The notes beneath the pieces are model-generated. The model made no database searches and was not told the origin of the DNA. It saw nothing but the letters and a program-made list of their open reading frames with translations. The position numbers and the translations under genes were made by a program. Of a stretch of DNA of 64,000 nucleotides, positions 30,459 through 40,841 are shown piece by piece. Every line of letters begins with the position of its first letter. Position 1 is the first letter of the stretch. Source of the stretch: Nakamurella lactea DSM 19367 (GTDB taxonomy: Bacteria; Actinomycetota; Actinomycetes; Mycobacteriales; Nakamurellaceae); contig NZ_AUFT01000005.1 in assembly GCF_000426645.1 (NCBI RefSeq), forward strand, positions 434,001 through 498,000, read 5' to 3'.

Positions 30459-31604
30459 ATGACCGAGGATTCGAACACCAACGACGGCCCCGACCGCCTC
30501 GCCGAGTTGAGCGCCGCCGGCGTATCGCTGTGGCTGGACGATCTGTCCCGCGACCGGATCAACTCCGGCAACCTGGCCGAACTCGTTGCTACCAAACACA
30601 TTGTCGGTGTCACGACGAACCCGACGATCTTCGCCGGTGCGTTGTCCAAGGGCGATGCCTACTCGGCGCAGGTCGCCGAGCTGGCCGGCCGCGGCGCCTC
30701 CCTGGCCGACGTGATCACCGCGTTGACCACCGACGACGTGCGCAATGCCGCGGACATCCTGCGGCCCGTGTTCGACGCCACCGATGGTGTCGACGGCCGG
30801 GTGTCCATCGAAGTCGAGCCCGGGCTGGCCCGCGACACCGATGGCACCATCGCGCAGGCCCAGGAACTGGCGAAGATCGTCGATCGGCCGAACCTGCTGG
30901 TCAAGATCCCGGCCACTCCGGAGGGCCTGCCGGCGATCACCGCGGTGCTGGCCGATGGCATCAGCGTGAACGTCACCCTGATCTTCTCGCTGGAGCGCTA
31001 CGAAGGCGTGATCGACGCTTTCATCGCCGGTGTGGCCAAGGCGAAGGAGAACGGGCACAACGTCTCCGAGCTCGTCTCGGTGGCTTCGTTCTTCGTCTCC
31101 CGGGTCGACTCCGAGGTCGACAAACGGATCGACGAGAACGGCAGCCCGGAGGCACAGGCACTGCGCGGGCAGGCCGCGATCGCCAACGCCCGCCTTGCCT
31201 TCCAGTTGTACGAGCAGAAGTTCTCGACCGACGAGTGGAAGGCGCTGGCCGCAGCCGGAGCGAGGCCGCAGCGTCCGCTCTGGGCCTCGACCGGCGTCAA
31301 GGATCCGGCGTACGAGGACACCCGATACGTTGTCGAACTGGTCACCGACGGGGTGGTGAACACGGCGCCGGAGAAGACCATCGACGCGGTCGCCGACCAC
31401 GGGGACATTCGCGGCGACACCATCCAGGGCACCTACGCCCAGTCATCGGCGGTGTTCTCCGGACTGGAGGCGGTCGGCATCGATCTGCCGGACGTCTTCG
31501 AGGTGCTGGAGCGCGAAGGCGTGGACAAATTCGACAAGTCGTGGAAGGAACTGCAGGACACCGTCGGCGCCGAACTGGAGAAAGCCGGAGGGAACGCGCA
31601 GTGA
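30459..31604 (+). CDS. tal: Transaldolase
   Basis: A 381-residue transaldolase of the long actinobacterial type. It shows [23 protein letters not shown], and the Schiff-base lysine in [16 protein letters not shown], followed by [19 protein letters not shown]. It exchanges three-carbon units between sugar phosphates. The ATG at 30459 has AAGGAAAG upstream and lies 5 bases after tkt. Its stop overlaps the GTG of pgi. Confidence 0.96.
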   Translation: MTEDSNTNDGPDRLAELSAAGVSLWLDDLSRDRINSGNLAELVATKHIVGVTTNPTIFAGALSKGDAYSAQVAELAGRGASLADVITALTTDDVRNAADILRPVFDATDGVDGRVSIEVEPGLARDTDGTIAQAQELAKIVDRPNLLVKIPATPEGLPAITAVLADGISVNVTLIFSLERYEGVIDAFIAGVAKAKENGHNVSELVSVASFFVSRVDSEVDKRIDENGSPEAQALRGQAAIANARLAFQLYEQKFSTDEWKALAAAGARPQRPLWASTGVKDPAYEDTRYVVELVTDGVVNTAPEKTIDAVADHGDIRGDTIQGTYAQSSAVFSGLEAVGIDLPDVFEVLEREGVDKFDKSWKELQDTVGAELEKAGGNAQ

Positions 31605-33241
31605 ACGCGGCCCTGACCGTCACCACGGTGGTTCCGGATCGCGAGGCGCTGGATGCTGCCGTGCGGAGCCTGGTACAGGCGCAGGTGGCGTCCAAGATCA
31701 CCGCGCAGGACCCGACCCTGTGGGGCCCGGAGGCAGAGCACGAGGCGGCGATCCGGTTGTCCTGGGCCACTTTGGCCGAGACGTCGCGACCCTTGGTCGC
31801 CGAGATCGAGCAGTTGCGCGACGAACTCGCGGCCGAGGGTCTGACGCACGTCGTGTTGGCCGGCATGGGCGGCTCGTCGCTGGCACCCGAGGTGATCTGC
31901 GCGACCCGCGGCAAGCCGCTGGTGGCATTGGACACCACCGATCCGGGCCAGGTGCGGGCGGCGATCGCCCACGATCTGGCGCACACCGTTCTGGTGGTCT
32001 CCAGCAAGTCCGGCGGCACCGTGGAGACCGACTCGCACCGGCGTGCCTACGCGGCCGCGTTCACCGACGCCGGGCTCGACCCCAAACAGCACATCGTGGT
32101 GGTCACCGACCCGGGTTCCCCGTTCACCGAACTGGCAGCGAAAGCGGGTTACCGCAAGGTGTTCCTGGCCGACCCGAACGTCGGCGGCCGGTATTCGGCG
32201 CTCACCGCGTTCGGGCTGGTGCCGGCCGGACTGGCCGGCGTCGACATCGCTGAGCTGCTCGATGAGGCGGCCGCGGCGGCGCCCGCATTGTCCGCCGACG
32301 AGCCCGACAACCCGGCGCTGGTGATCGGCGCGCTGCTCGGACTGGCGCAGCGGGCCGGCGCCGAGAAGGTGGTGCTGGCCGACACCGATTCCGGCATCGT
32401 CGGTTTCGGTGACTGGGCCGAACAGCTGATCGCCGAGTCGACCGGCAAGCAGGGCACCGGCATCCTGCCGGTGGTGGTCGAGGACACCAACTCCGCCGGC
32501 TTCGCCGACGCCGGCGCCGACGCCGTGCTGGCGAGCATCGGCGAGCCCGCCGGCGACGTTCCGTTGTCGGGGTTCGCCTTCTCGGTGGCGGGCTCGCTCG
32601 GCGCCCAGATGCTCGGTTGGGAATACGCGATTGCGGTGGCCGGCCGGGAGCTTGGCATCAATCCGTTCGACCAGCCCGATGTCGAATCGGCGAAGCAGGC
32701 GACCCGGGAGCTGCTGAACGCCCCGTCCGAGCAGAGCGGCGACGACTCCCCCGAGGCGGCCGCCGCGCACGGCGCGCCGACCTTCGACGGCGTCACCGCC
32801 TACGGTCCGCCGGACCTGGTCGAGGGGGCGACCGATCTACGGGACCTGTTGCAGCGCTTCCTGTCCACCGCCCCGGAAGCCGGCTACGTTGCCATTCAGG
32901 CCTACCTCGACCGGACGGCAGACGACGCGGCACGATTGCGCCCGCTGGTGGCGCAGAAGTCCGGGCTGCAGACCACGTTCGGCTGGGGACCACGTTTCCT
33001 TCACTCCACCGGGCAGTACCACAAGGGCGGGCACCCGAACGGGATCTTCCTGCAGATCCTCGGCGCCAACGCCGAAGATCTGCCGATCCCCGACCAACCG
33101 TTCAGCTTCGGCTCGCTGCAGCAGGCGCAGGCCCGCGGTGACGGCTCGGTGCTGGCCGAGCACGGCCGGCCGGTACTCGGTCTGTACCTCTGGGACCGCG
33201 CGGCCGGCCTGGACGCGATCGCCGCGGCTGTGCAGGGCTGA
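31601..33241 (+). CDS. pgi: Glucose-6-phosphate isomerase
   Basis: A 546-residue isomerase with two SIS domains: [17 protein letters not shown] with the phosphate loop [10 protein letters not shown], and the later [12 protein letters not shown] region ending in [11 protein letters not shown]. It is the actinobacterial form often found between tal and zwf. It interconverts glucose-6-phosphate and fructose-6-phosphate and so returns carbon to the oxidative branch. The GTG at 31601 overlaps the tal stop by four bases. An open frame through tal on the same strand is a shadow. In M. tuberculosis pgi lies elsewhere, so its presence in this operon is a difference. Confidence 0.93.
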   Translation: MNAALTVTTVVPDREALDAAVRSLVQAQVASKITAQDPTLWGPEAEHEAAIRLSWATLAETSRPLVAEIEQLRDELAAEGLTHVVLAGMGGSSLAPEVICATRGKPLVALDTTDPGQVRAAIAHDLAHTVLVVSSKSGGTVETDSHRRAYAAAFTDAGLDPKQHIVVVTDPGSPFTELAAKAGYRKVFLADPNVGGRYSALTAFGLVPAGLAGVDIAELLDEAAAAAPALSADEPDNPALVIGALLGLAQRAGAEKVVLADTDSGIVGFGDWAEQLIAESTGKQGTGILPVVVEDTNSAGFADAGADAVLASIGEPAGDVPLSGFAFSVAGSLGAQMLGWEYAIAVAGRELGINPFDQPDVESAKQATRELLNAPSEQSGDDSPEAAAAHGAPTFDGVTAYGPPDLVEGATDLRDLLQRFLSTAPEAGYVAIQAYLDRTADDAARLRPLVAQKSGLQTTFGWGPRFLHSTGQYHKGGHPNGIFLQILGANAEDLPIPDQPFSFGSLQQAQARGDGSVLAEHGRPVLGLYLWDRAAGLDAIAAAVQG

Positions 33242-33243
33242 GG

Positions 33244-34794
33244 ATGGTCCAGACGTCGACGACGTGGGTCAACCCGCTCCGGGACCCACGCGACAAGCGG
33301 CTCCCGCTGATCGCCGGTCCGTGCTCGGTGGTGATCTTCGGGGTGACCGGCGACCTGTCCCGCAAGAAGCTGATGCCGGCCATCTACGACCTGGCCAACC
33401 GCGGCCTGTTGCCACCCGGGTTCTCGCTGGTCGGGTTCGCCCGCCGGGACTGGAACAGTCACGATTTCGGCCAGGTCGTGCACGACGCGGTGAAGCAGTA
33501 CGCCCGAACCCCCTTCCGCGAGGAGGTCTGGCAGCACCTGGCCGAGGGCATCCGGTTCGTCCAGGGCGAGTTCGACGACGACGCCGCGTTCGACACGCTG
33601 GCGGTGACCCTGGGCGAGCTGGACCTGACCAGGGGCACCGGCGGCAATCACGCGTTCTACCTGTCGATCCCGCCGGGTGCATTCCCCACCGTCCTGCGGC
33701 AGTTGCACCGGTCCGGGCTGTGCGCCGATACCGGCGAGGCCTGGCGGCGGGTAGTGATCGAGAAGCCGTTCGGGCACGACCTGGAGTCGGCGCTGGAACT
33801 CAACAGCCTGGTCGGCGAGGTGTTCCCACCGTCGTCCGTCTTCCGGATCGACCACTACCTCGGCAAGGAGACGGTGCAGAACCTGCTGGCAATGCGGTTC
33901 GCCAACCAGCTGTTCGAGCCGATCTGGAACTCCAACTACGTCGACCACGTACAGATCACTCAGGCCGAGGACATCGGCGTCGGTGGCCGGGCCGGCTACT
34001 ACGACGGCATCGGCGCCGCCAGAGACGTGATCCAGAACCATCTGCTGCAGCTGCTGGCGTTGACGGCAATGGAGGAGCCGGTCTCCTTCGATCCGAAGGA
34101 TCTGCGCACCGAGAAGGCCAAGGTGCTCTCCGCGGTGCGCACCCCGACCGATGCCGCCGCTGTCGGTCGGGACACCGCCCGCGGCCAGTACGCGGCCGGC
34201 TGGCAGGGCGGGGTGAAGGTTCCCGGATACCTGGAGGAGGACGGCATCTCGCCCTCGTCCACCACCGAGACATACGCCGCGGTCAAGTTGATGATCGATA
34301 CCCGCCGGTGGGCCGGGGTGCCGTTCTATCTGCGCACCGGCAAGCGGCTGGGCAAGCGCGTCACCGAGATCGCCGTGGTGTTCAAGCGCGCGCCGCACCT
34401 ACCGTTCGCGCACACCGACACCGAGGAACTCGGGTCGAATGCGCTGGTGATCCGGGTACAGCCGGACGAGGGCATCACCATCCGGTTCGGCTCGAAGGTG
34501 CCGGGGCCGTCGATGGAGGTGCGCGACGTGAACATGGACTTCTCCTACGGACAATCGTTCACCGAGGCCTCCCCCGAGGCCTACGAGCGGCTGATCCTCG
34601 ACGTGCTGCTCGGCGAGCCATCGCTGTTCCCGCAGGACGAGGAAGTCGAGTTGTCCTGGAAGATCCTGGATCCGATCGAAAAGGTATGGGGCAGCATGAA
34701 AACGCAGCCGGAACCGTATCTGTCCGGTACCTGGGGGCCGCCGTCGGCGGACGTGATGATGGCCCGCGACGGACGCACCTGGCGGCGGCCGTGA
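33244..34794 (+). CDS. zwf: Glucose-6-phosphate 1-dehydrogenase
   Basis: A 516-residue enzyme. The NADP-binding start is VIFGVTGDLSRKKLMPAIYD, the catalytic motif is RIDHYLGKETVQN, and KPFGHD, EPIWN and FYLRTGKRL complete the set. It makes 6-phosphogluconolactone and NADPH. It starts 2 bases after pgi. OpcA, needed for activity of some actinobacterial G6PDHs, and the lactonase follow, so the oxidative branch is complete up to 6-phosphogluconate; no gnd gene is in the window. Confidence 0.97.
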   Translation: MVQTSTTWVNPLRDPRDKRLPLIAGPCSVVIFGVTGDLSRKKLMPAIYDLANRGLLPPGFSLVGFARRDWNSHDFGQVVHDAVKQYARTPFREEVWQHLAEGIRFVQGEFDDDAAFDTLAVTLGELDLTRGTGGNHAFYLSIPPGAFPTVLRQLHRSGLCADTGEAWRRVVIEKPFGHDLESALELNSLVGEVFPPSSVFRIDHYLGKETVQNLLAMRFANQLFEPIWNSNYVDHVQITQAEDIGVGGRAGYYDGIGAARDVIQNHLLQLLALTAMEEPVSFDPKDLRTEKAKVLSAVRTPTDAAAVGRDTARGQYAAGWQGGVKVPGYLEEDGISPSSTTETYAAVKLMIDTRRWAGVPFYLRTGKRLGKRVTEIAVVFKRAPHLPFAHTDTEELGSNALVIRVQPDEGITIRFGSKVPGPSMEVRDVNMDFSYGQSFTEASPEAYERLILDVLLGEPSLFPQDEEVELSWKILDPIEKVWGSMKTQPEPYLSGTWGPPSADVMMARDGRTWRRP

Positions 34795-34825
34795 GCGCGT
34801 ATCTGGTGCAGAGCGGGGAGACACC

Positions 34826-35872
34826 GTGATCATCGACCTGCCGTCGACCACGTCGGCCACGATCAACAAGACCATGGTGACGCTCCGGGAAAAGGGCGGC
34901 ACCGTCACCCTCGGCCGGGTCCTCACCCTGGTCATCGTCACCGACGAGTCCGACTCCGAGGCACCCATCGCGGCCGCCAACGCGGCCTCCTTCGAGCACC
35001 CCTGCCGGGTGATAGTGGTGGCCGGCGGCACCCGCCGCGGGACGGCCAGAATGGACGCCCAGATCAGGGTCGGCGGCGACGCCGGCGCCAGCGAGGTGAT
35101 CGTACTGCGATTGTTCGGCGCGATGACCGACCAGGGCGCATCGGTGGTGATCCCGCTGCTGCTGGCGGATGCACCGGTGGTCGCATGGTGGCCGGGAGTG
35201 GCGCCGGAGAACCCGGCGGACGATCCGATCGGCGCGCTGGCCCAACGCCGGATCACCGATGCCGCCTCGTCCAGGCGACCGTTGGCGGCAATCACCCAGC
35301 GTCGGGAGGTCTATCGGCCCGGTGACACCGACATCGCCTGGACCAGGTTGACCAACTGGCGGGGCGTACTGGCTGCCGCGCTGGACGAGCCGCCGCACGA
35401 GAAGGTGAACTCCGCGGTGGTGGCCGGCGCTTCCGACTCGGCCTCGGCCGATCTGATGGCCGGCTGGCTCGCGTTACGTCTCGGCTGCCCGGTCCAGCGT
35501 ACGGTGAAAGGCAGGGCCGGCAGCGGGATGTACTCGGTGGTCCTGAACCGGCGTTCGGGCGAGATCCGGTTGGAGCGGCCGGATCAGCGCACGGCGAATC
35601 TGATGATGGAGAACGGGCCGGAGCGTTCGCTGGCGCTGCTGCGTCGCTCGCTGCGGGACTGTCTGGCCGAGGAACTGCGCCGGTTGGACGCCGACGACGT
35701 CTATGCCGAGGTGCTGACCAAGGGGCTGCCGTCGGTCGCGGCCGGCGCAGCCAAGTCCGGCATCGCAAAGTCAGGCACCGCAAAGTCCGGCACCGCCAAG
35801 TCCAGCACGGCGAAGAAGTCCGCACCGCCGGCGAAGCGGGCCACCCCGAATCGGAAGAGGGTAACGAAATGA
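34826..35872 (+). CDS. opcA: OpcA, glucose-6-phosphate dehydrogenase assembly protein
   Basis: A 348-residue OpcA. It begins IIDLPSTTSATINKTMVTLR and contains RVLTLVIVTDES, FEHPCRVIVVAGG, WWPGVAPENPADDPIGALA and DIAWTRLTNWRGVLA, all typical. OpcA is an allosteric/assembly factor of Zwf. The last 45 residues are a lysine- and alanine-rich tail with repeated KSGTA units. The GTG at 34826 follows GCGGGGAG. It overlaps pgl by ATGA. Confidence 0.94.
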   Translation: MIIDLPSTTSATINKTMVTLREKGGTVTLGRVLTLVIVTDESDSEAPIAAANAASFEHPCRVIVVAGGTRRGTARMDAQIRVGGDAGASEVIVLRLFGAMTDQGASVVIPLLLADAPVVAWWPGVAPENPADDPIGALAQRRITDAASSRRPLAAITQRREVYRPGDTDIAWTRLTNWRGVLAAALDEPPHEKVNSAVVAGASDSASADLMAGWLALRLGCPVQRTVKGRAGSGMYSVVLNRRSGEIRLERPDQRTANLMMENGPERSLALLRRSLRDCLAEELRRLDADDVYAEVLTKGLPSVAAGAAKSGIAKSGTAKSGTAKSSTAKKSAPPAKRATPNRKRVTK

Positions 35873-36627
35873 GCCGCGCCGCAACGGGTGAGGAAGGGAC
35901 CGGGCCGGAGATCGTCGTGCACCCGTCCGCCGATCTGCTCGCCGAGGCGGTCGCGGCCAGGCTGATCACCACGCTCCTCGACCTGCAGGCGGCCGGCCGG
36001 GTGCCCAGCGTCGCGCTCACCGGCGGCACCATCGGTATCGCCTCACTGACCGCCCTCGCCGCCTCTCCCGCCCGCGCCGCTGTCGACTGGTCGCGGGTGG
36101 AGATCTACTGGGGTGACGAACGATTCGTCCCGCACGACGATCCCGACCGGAACTCCGGTCAGGCCCGGAAGGCATTGCTCGATCAGTTGCCGCTGGATCC
36201 GGCGAGGGTGCATGAGATGGCTGCCTCGGACGGTGAGTTCGGCGACGATCCCGACGCCGCGGCCGCCGCCTACGCCGCGGTGATCCCCGACGCGTTCGAC
36301 CTGGTGATCCTCGGCATGGGCCCGGAAGGACACGTGGCGTCGGTGTTCCCGGACTCCCCCGCGGTGCGCAGCACCGAATCGGTGGTCGCGGTGCGGGACT
36401 GTCCCAAACCGCCCCCGACCCGCATCTCGCTGACCCTGCCGACGATCAGGACGGCGACCGAGGTGTGGTTCATCTCCGCCGGAGCGGAGAAGGCTCCCGC
36501 GGTGGCCAGAGCGATCGGTGGCGCACCCGAGAGCGACCTGCCCGCGGCCGGCGCGGTCGGCCGGAAGGCGACCCGTTGGCTGCTCGACCCGGAGGCGGCC
36601 GCCCAGATCGAGGACGGCGGTTTCTGA
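35869..36627 (+). CDS. pgl: 6-phosphogluconolactonase
   Basis: A 252-residue DevB/Pgl-type lactonase. It shows SVALTGGTIGIASL near the N-terminus, the signature VEIYWGDERFVPHDDPDRNSGQARKAL, and FDLVILGMGPEGHVASVFP. It hydrolyses 6-phosphogluconolactone made by Zwf. It is the last gene of the six-gene pentose phosphate operon and is coupled to opcA by overlap. The next gene, mdh, starts 115 bases later with its own ribosome site. Confidence 0.95.
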   Translation: MSRAATGEEGTGPEIVVHPSADLLAEAVAARLITTLLDLQAAGRVPSVALTGGTIGIASLTALAASPARAAVDWSRVEIYWGDERFVPHDDPDRNSGQARKALLDQLPLDPARVHEMAASDGEFGDDPDAAAAAYAAVIPDAFDLVILGMGPEGHVASVFPDSPAVRSTESVVAVRDCPKPPPTRISLTLPTIRTATEVWFISAGAEKAPAVARAIGGAPESDLPAAGAVGRKATRWLLDPEAAAQIEDGGF

Positions 36628-36736
36628 GAGCAACAACACCGGGTTCGCTGTCGAAGCGCGGCAGCGGACCTGACATGCTGAAGTCAGCAGTGCCCCAGCG
36701 GCGGGAGCGCCCCGCCGGTGCCAGCGAGGAGGATGA

Positions 36737-37729
<993 letters not shown>

Positions 37730-37745
37730 GCCCGGCATCGCACAC

Positions 37746-37775
37746 GGGGCCCCAGCCGAGGAAGGTAGGGGCCCC
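37746..37775 (+). terminator. GC hairpin after mdh
   Basis: GGGGCCCC at 37746-37753 and again at 37768-37775 can pair across a 14-base loop. There is no T-tract, as is usual in high-GC actinobacteria. It lies 16 bases after the mdh stop and just before the NUDIX start, so it may attenuate read-through. Confidence 0.5.
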
Positions 37776-37782
37776 GAAGCCG

Positions 37783-38190
37783 GTGTCCGCCAAGGGCATC
37801 GTCTTGCGCCGGTACGCCGACGGTGGGTTCCGGGTGCTGCTCGCCCGCAATCCACGCGGCGAGTGGGAGCTGCCCGGCGGCCGTCCCGAAGCGGGTGAGT
37901 CCGAGCGCACCGCCGTCGCCCGGGAAGTGACGGAGGAGACCGGGCAACTGGTCTGGGTTGACCAGCTGGTCGACCGGTTCGATCTCGTCATCCCCGACAT
38001 CATCGACACCTCGGGCGCACCAGCCGTGGTGGAGATCGCCGCCTACGCCTGCCATCTCGCTGCCCGGCGACCGTTGCGACTCTCGGCGGAGCACGGGCAG
38101 CTGGCCTGGCTCCCGGTGGTGGCGTTGCCTGATTCCGTGCCGGCCGGATATGTCGCGGTCATCGTCAGCCACGCCACCGCGGTGTCCTGA
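37783..38190 (+). CDS. NUDIX hydrolase
   Basis: A 135-residue NUDIX protein. The Nudix box is complete: GGRPEAGESERTAVAREVTE followed by ETGQ, fitting GX5EX7REUXEEXGU. It begins VSAKGIVLRRYADGGFRVLL. The family cleaves nucleoside diphosphates linked to another group; the substrate is not predictable. GTG at 37783 was chosen by domain start. The ribosome site is poor, and the hairpin directly upstream may mask the start. Open frame upstream overlaps mdh and is rejected. Confidence 0.82.
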   Translation: MSAKGIVLRRYADGGFRVLLARNPRGEWELPGGRPEAGESERTAVAREVTEETGQLVWVDQLVDRFDLVIPDIIDTSGAPAVVEIAAYACHLAARRPLRLSAEHGQLAWLPVVALPDSVPAGYVAVIVSHATAVS

Positions 38191-38252
38191 GGACGCGGCC
38201 ATCAACCCGCCCGGCGGGCGGGATGCGACGTCTTCGGCCGATCCAGGAAGAT

Positions 38253-38279
38253 TGTCGAATCCCCGATCCGGTGCGCGTC
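38253..38279 (+). promoter_or_regulatory. ECF42-type promoter of the YCII/sigma operon
   Basis: TGTCGA at 38253-38258 and CGTC at 38276-38279 are separated by 17 bases. From memory, ECF42 promoters in Streptomyces have TGTCGA at -35 and CGA/TC at -10, so this is an exact fit and implies that the downstream sigma factor drives its own operon. The predicted start is near 38286, about 50 bases before the YCII start codon. Confidence 0.7.
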
Positions 38280-38337
38280 TGGTGTAGTGAGAGCATCGCA
38301 ACCGCGACGCCCACTGTCGCTCGACAAGGAGATCGCC

Positions 38338-38703
38338 ATGCCGCAGTACCTGCTGTTGATCCACGAATCCGAACAGGCCTATCAAGGCGCCGGCGAGGAC
38401 TCTTTCAACGAGATCATGGCCATGCACAACGACTTCGGTGAGGCCGTGAAGGCGGCCGGCGCGAAGGTGGTGAGCGGCGAAGCGCTGCAGCCCAGCTCCA
38501 CCGCAACCTACCTGCGCGGCACCAGGACCGCGGACGTGCAGCCGGTGGACAATCCGGCGCCGGAACTCAAGGAGGTGCTCGGCGGCTACTACCTGATCGA
38601 AGCGGCCGACGACGCCCAGGCCGACCAGCTCGGCCGGTTGTGCCCAGCGCCTTACGGCTACATCGAGGTCCGCCCGATCTGGGACTTCAGCCAGGCCCAG
38701 TGA
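38338..38703 (+). CDS. YCII/DGPF-domain protein
   Basis: A 121-residue YCII-related protein beginning PQYLLLIHESEQAYQ. It continues with MHNDFGEAVKAAGAKVVSGE and GYYLIEAADDAQADQL, and ends GYIEVRPIWDF. Small ferredoxin-like proteins of this DGPF group are the standard partners of ECF42 sigma factors, although their chemistry is not established. The ATG has AAGGAG upstream. It lies 13 bases before the sigma gene in one operon behind an ECF42-type promoter. Confidence 0.92.
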   Translation: MPQYLLLIHESEQAYQGAGEDSFNEIMAMHNDFGEAVKAAGAKVVSGEALQPSSTATYLRGTRTADVQPVDNPAPELKEVLGGYYLIEAADDAQADQLGRLCPAPYGYIEVRPIWDFSQAQ

Positions 38704-38716
38704 TCTGGTCGGACCT

Positions 38717-40015
38717 ATGAGCCCTCGCGATCCGACGACGGGTATCCCGCCCACCGTCGACGACGTGAACCGCGCGGCGGCCATTGCCCGGCGGGAGCAT
38801 TCCGCCCGGGTGATGGCCGTCATGCTGCGGTCCTTCCGTGATCCGGACCTGGCCGAGGAGGCGACCGCTGATGCCTTCGAGGCTGCCCTGCAGTCATGGC
38901 CGACATCCGGGATCCCGGCCGCGCCGCAGGCGTGGCTGATCACCGCGGCGCGGCGCAAGGCGCTCGATCGGCTCCGGCACGATCAGGTCGGCCGCCGGAT
39001 GGCCCTGCGGCTGTCCGGCGACCGGCCGCCGGAGACCGCCCCGGGCGCCGACACCGGGGTCGAACGCGGACCGCTGGCCGACGACGAGCTACGGCTGGTG
39101 GTGCTGTGCTGCGATCCGCGACTTCCGACCACGGATCAGACCGCATTGACCCTGAAGTGGGCGTGCGGCGTATCGACCAAGGCGATCGCCGCCGCGCACC
39201 TGGTGCCGGTGCCCACGATGGCAGCCAGGTTGACCCGGGCTCGGCTGAAGATCGCGGCCGCCGGACCCGACCTCGACCTGCCCGACGAAGTGATCGACCG
39301 GCGGTTGCCGGTCGCCTGCCGGGTGATCCAGCTGGCCTACACACTCGGCCACACCGCCGTCGCCGGTGACGAACTGCGCGACGAGGATCTGATCGGCCGG
39401 TCGGTGCACCTGGCGCGAGCGCTGCAGTCCCAACGGCCGCGGGACCCGGAGATCACCGGACTGCTGGCGCTCATCCTGTTGTCCGAGGCCAGAAACCCTG
39501 CCCGGCAGGCCGACGGCAGGCAGATCCTGCTCGCCGACGCCGACCGCCGCCGGTGGAACGCCACGTTGGTCCAGGAAGGACTGGAGCTGACCCGCCGGGT
39601 GATGGCCGAGCAAGGCGGGCCGACCGGGTCGCGCGGGCCGATGGTGCTGCAGGCGGCGATCGCCGCCGAGCACTGCCGTGCGAAGCGGTTCGCCGACACC
39701 GATTGGGATCGGATCATCGCGTTGTACGGCGACCTGCTGACGGTGCTGCCGAGTCCGACGCTGGCCCTCGGCCGGTGCGTCGCCTGGTCCTACCGGTACG
39801 GACCCGAACCGGGCCTGACGGATCTGCAGGAGGTGATGGCCGACGGCCGCCTCGATCGATACCCGTACGCGCACGCCGCCCAGGCCGAGATGCTGCAGCG
39901 AACAGCCCAGGCCGACGCAGCGGTCGATGCCTGGCGGCGCGCCGCCGAGTGCGCCAGGTCCGGATCCGAGCGGTCGTTCTTCCTGGCCCGCGCCGCAGCC
40001 GTCGACCGGCGCTGA
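38717..40015 (+). CDS. ECF42 group RNA polymerase sigma factor with C-terminal DUF6596/TPR-like extension
   Basis: A 432-residue ECF sigma factor. Region 2 includes SARVMAVMLRSFRDPDLAEE and PQAWLITAARRKALDRLR; region 4 includes QTALTLKWACGVSTKAIAAA and ARLTRARLKI. From about residue 190 comes the long helical extension typical of this group (CRVIQLAYTLGHTAVAGDEL, then HLARALQSQ). Such sigmas lack an anti-sigma gene, and the extension and the DGPF partner are thought to control activity. No anti-sigma gene is seen here either. It converges with yceI. Confidence 0.92.
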   Translation: MSPRDPTTGIPPTVDDVNRAAAIARREHSARVMAVMLRSFRDPDLAEEATADAFEAALQSWPTSGIPAAPQAWLITAARRKALDRLRHDQVGRRMALRLSGDRPPETAPGADTGVERGPLADDELRLVVLCCDPRLPTTDQTALTLKWACGVSTKAIAAAHLVPVPTMAARLTRARLKIAAAGPDLDLPDEVIDRRLPVACRVIQLAYTLGHTAVAGDELRDEDLIGRSVHLARALQSQRPRDPEITGLLALILLSEARNPARQADGRQILLADADRRRWNATLVQEGLELTRRVMAEQGGPTGSRGPMVLQAAIAAEHCRAKRFADTDWDRIIALYGDLLTVLPSPTLALGRCVAWSYRYGPEPGLTDLQEVMADGRLDRYPYAHAAQAEMLQRTAQADAAVDAWRRAAECARSGSERSFFLARAAAVDRR

Positions 40016-40100
40016 CCGCAACCTCGACCTTCCGGCCCTCGTCACGGCTAGATCTCGACGTTTTCCCCCGGATGCGCCGCGCGGCATCGGCCTTCGGTCG

Positions 40101-40637
40101 TCACACGGATTCGGCGGACAGCGACAGCCGGACCTTCAGCCGGCGGCCGGCCATCCCCTTGGCTGCGGTGACTCCGAACGCGTACCGGTCGATCTCGGCG
40201 TTCGCGGTGGCGAGGATCCGGTCGTCGGTGATGTCCAGGTCGTGAACCGTCAGCCGGACGGGCTGGGTCTCGGTCCGGACGGTGAGCCGGCCGGACACCG
40301 CGGCAGCCGCCTCGGTGTGGCTGATACCCGTTGCGCTGAAGGTGATGTCCGGGAACCGTTCGGCATCCAGGAAGCGTGCCGATATGACGGTGACGTCCCG
40401 ACCGGAGTTGCCGGTGTCGAAGCTATTGACGGCGATGACGGCCGCCACCGCGACCGTGCCGTCTTCGTCGAGAGTGATCTCCCCCGATCGGATCGCAAAG
40501 CTGCCGCGCACTCCGCCGAGCCCGAACAGATGCCGGGTGCTGAACCGGACCTGTGAGCGGACCGGGTCGATCTGGTAGCGGCGAACCCGTTGCGCGGTGC
40601 CGGTTTCGGGACTGGGGCGAGCGGTGTTCTGGGTCAT
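40101..40637 (-). CDS. YceI-family lipid-binding protein
   Basis: A 178-residue YceI-fold protein: RRYQIDPVRSQVRFSTRHLF, LGGVRGSFAIRSGEI, AVIAVNSFDTGNSGRDVTVI, FPDITFSATGI, RLTVRTETQPVRLTVHDLDI. The fold is a lipocalin-like barrel that binds isoprenoids or similar lipids. No signal peptide is present, so it is predicted to be cytoplasmic, unlike E. coli YceI. The ATG at 40637 is preferred over a GTG three codons upstream. Convergent with the ECF42 sigma gene. Confidence 0.88.
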   Translation of the reverse strand: MTQNTARPSPETGTAQRVRRYQIDPVRSQVRFSTRHLFGLGGVRGSFAIRSGEITLDEDGTVAVAAVIAVNSFDTGNSGRDVTVISARFLDAERFPDITFSATGISHTEAAAAVSGRLTVRTETQPVRLTVHDLDITDDRILATANAEIDRYAFGVTAAKGMAGRRLKVRLSLSAESV

Positions 40638-40841
40638 GTGGACCACCCTGCCGCGGCATCGGCCGGTGCACAGCAGCCGACGGTCTCGACCGTCACCGAC
40701 TTTGGTCGGTAGCGTTCCCGGTCCACCCGCGGGACAACCCCGCTACGTGCTCGTCAGAGCTCGTGTCTGATTGAGCTCTTCCTCGCACTCCGCTGCGGCC
40801 GGAACTCGCTGCGCTCGTCCCAACCTCCGCTCCGCACTTCG
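40638..40841. other. Intergenic region between ftsK 3' end and yceI 5' end
   Basis: No gene is visible in 204 bases. The segment from 40765 is pyrimidine-rich (repeated TCCGCT/CTCG runs), as often seen at actinobacterial 3' ends. The 13-mer CGTCAGAGCTCGT occurs twice, at 40752 and at 40839 over the ftsK stop. A GGTAGCG/CGCTACG inverted pair (40708 and 40741) recalls the family B repeat motif but lacks the rest of that element. Confidence 0.4.

Noticed and set aside
40708..40747. GGTAGCG/CGCTACG inverted pair as another family B copy
   Set aside because: The spacing is 40 bases, not 62-63, and the internal 19-base copy and the TTTCAACATTG block are missing.
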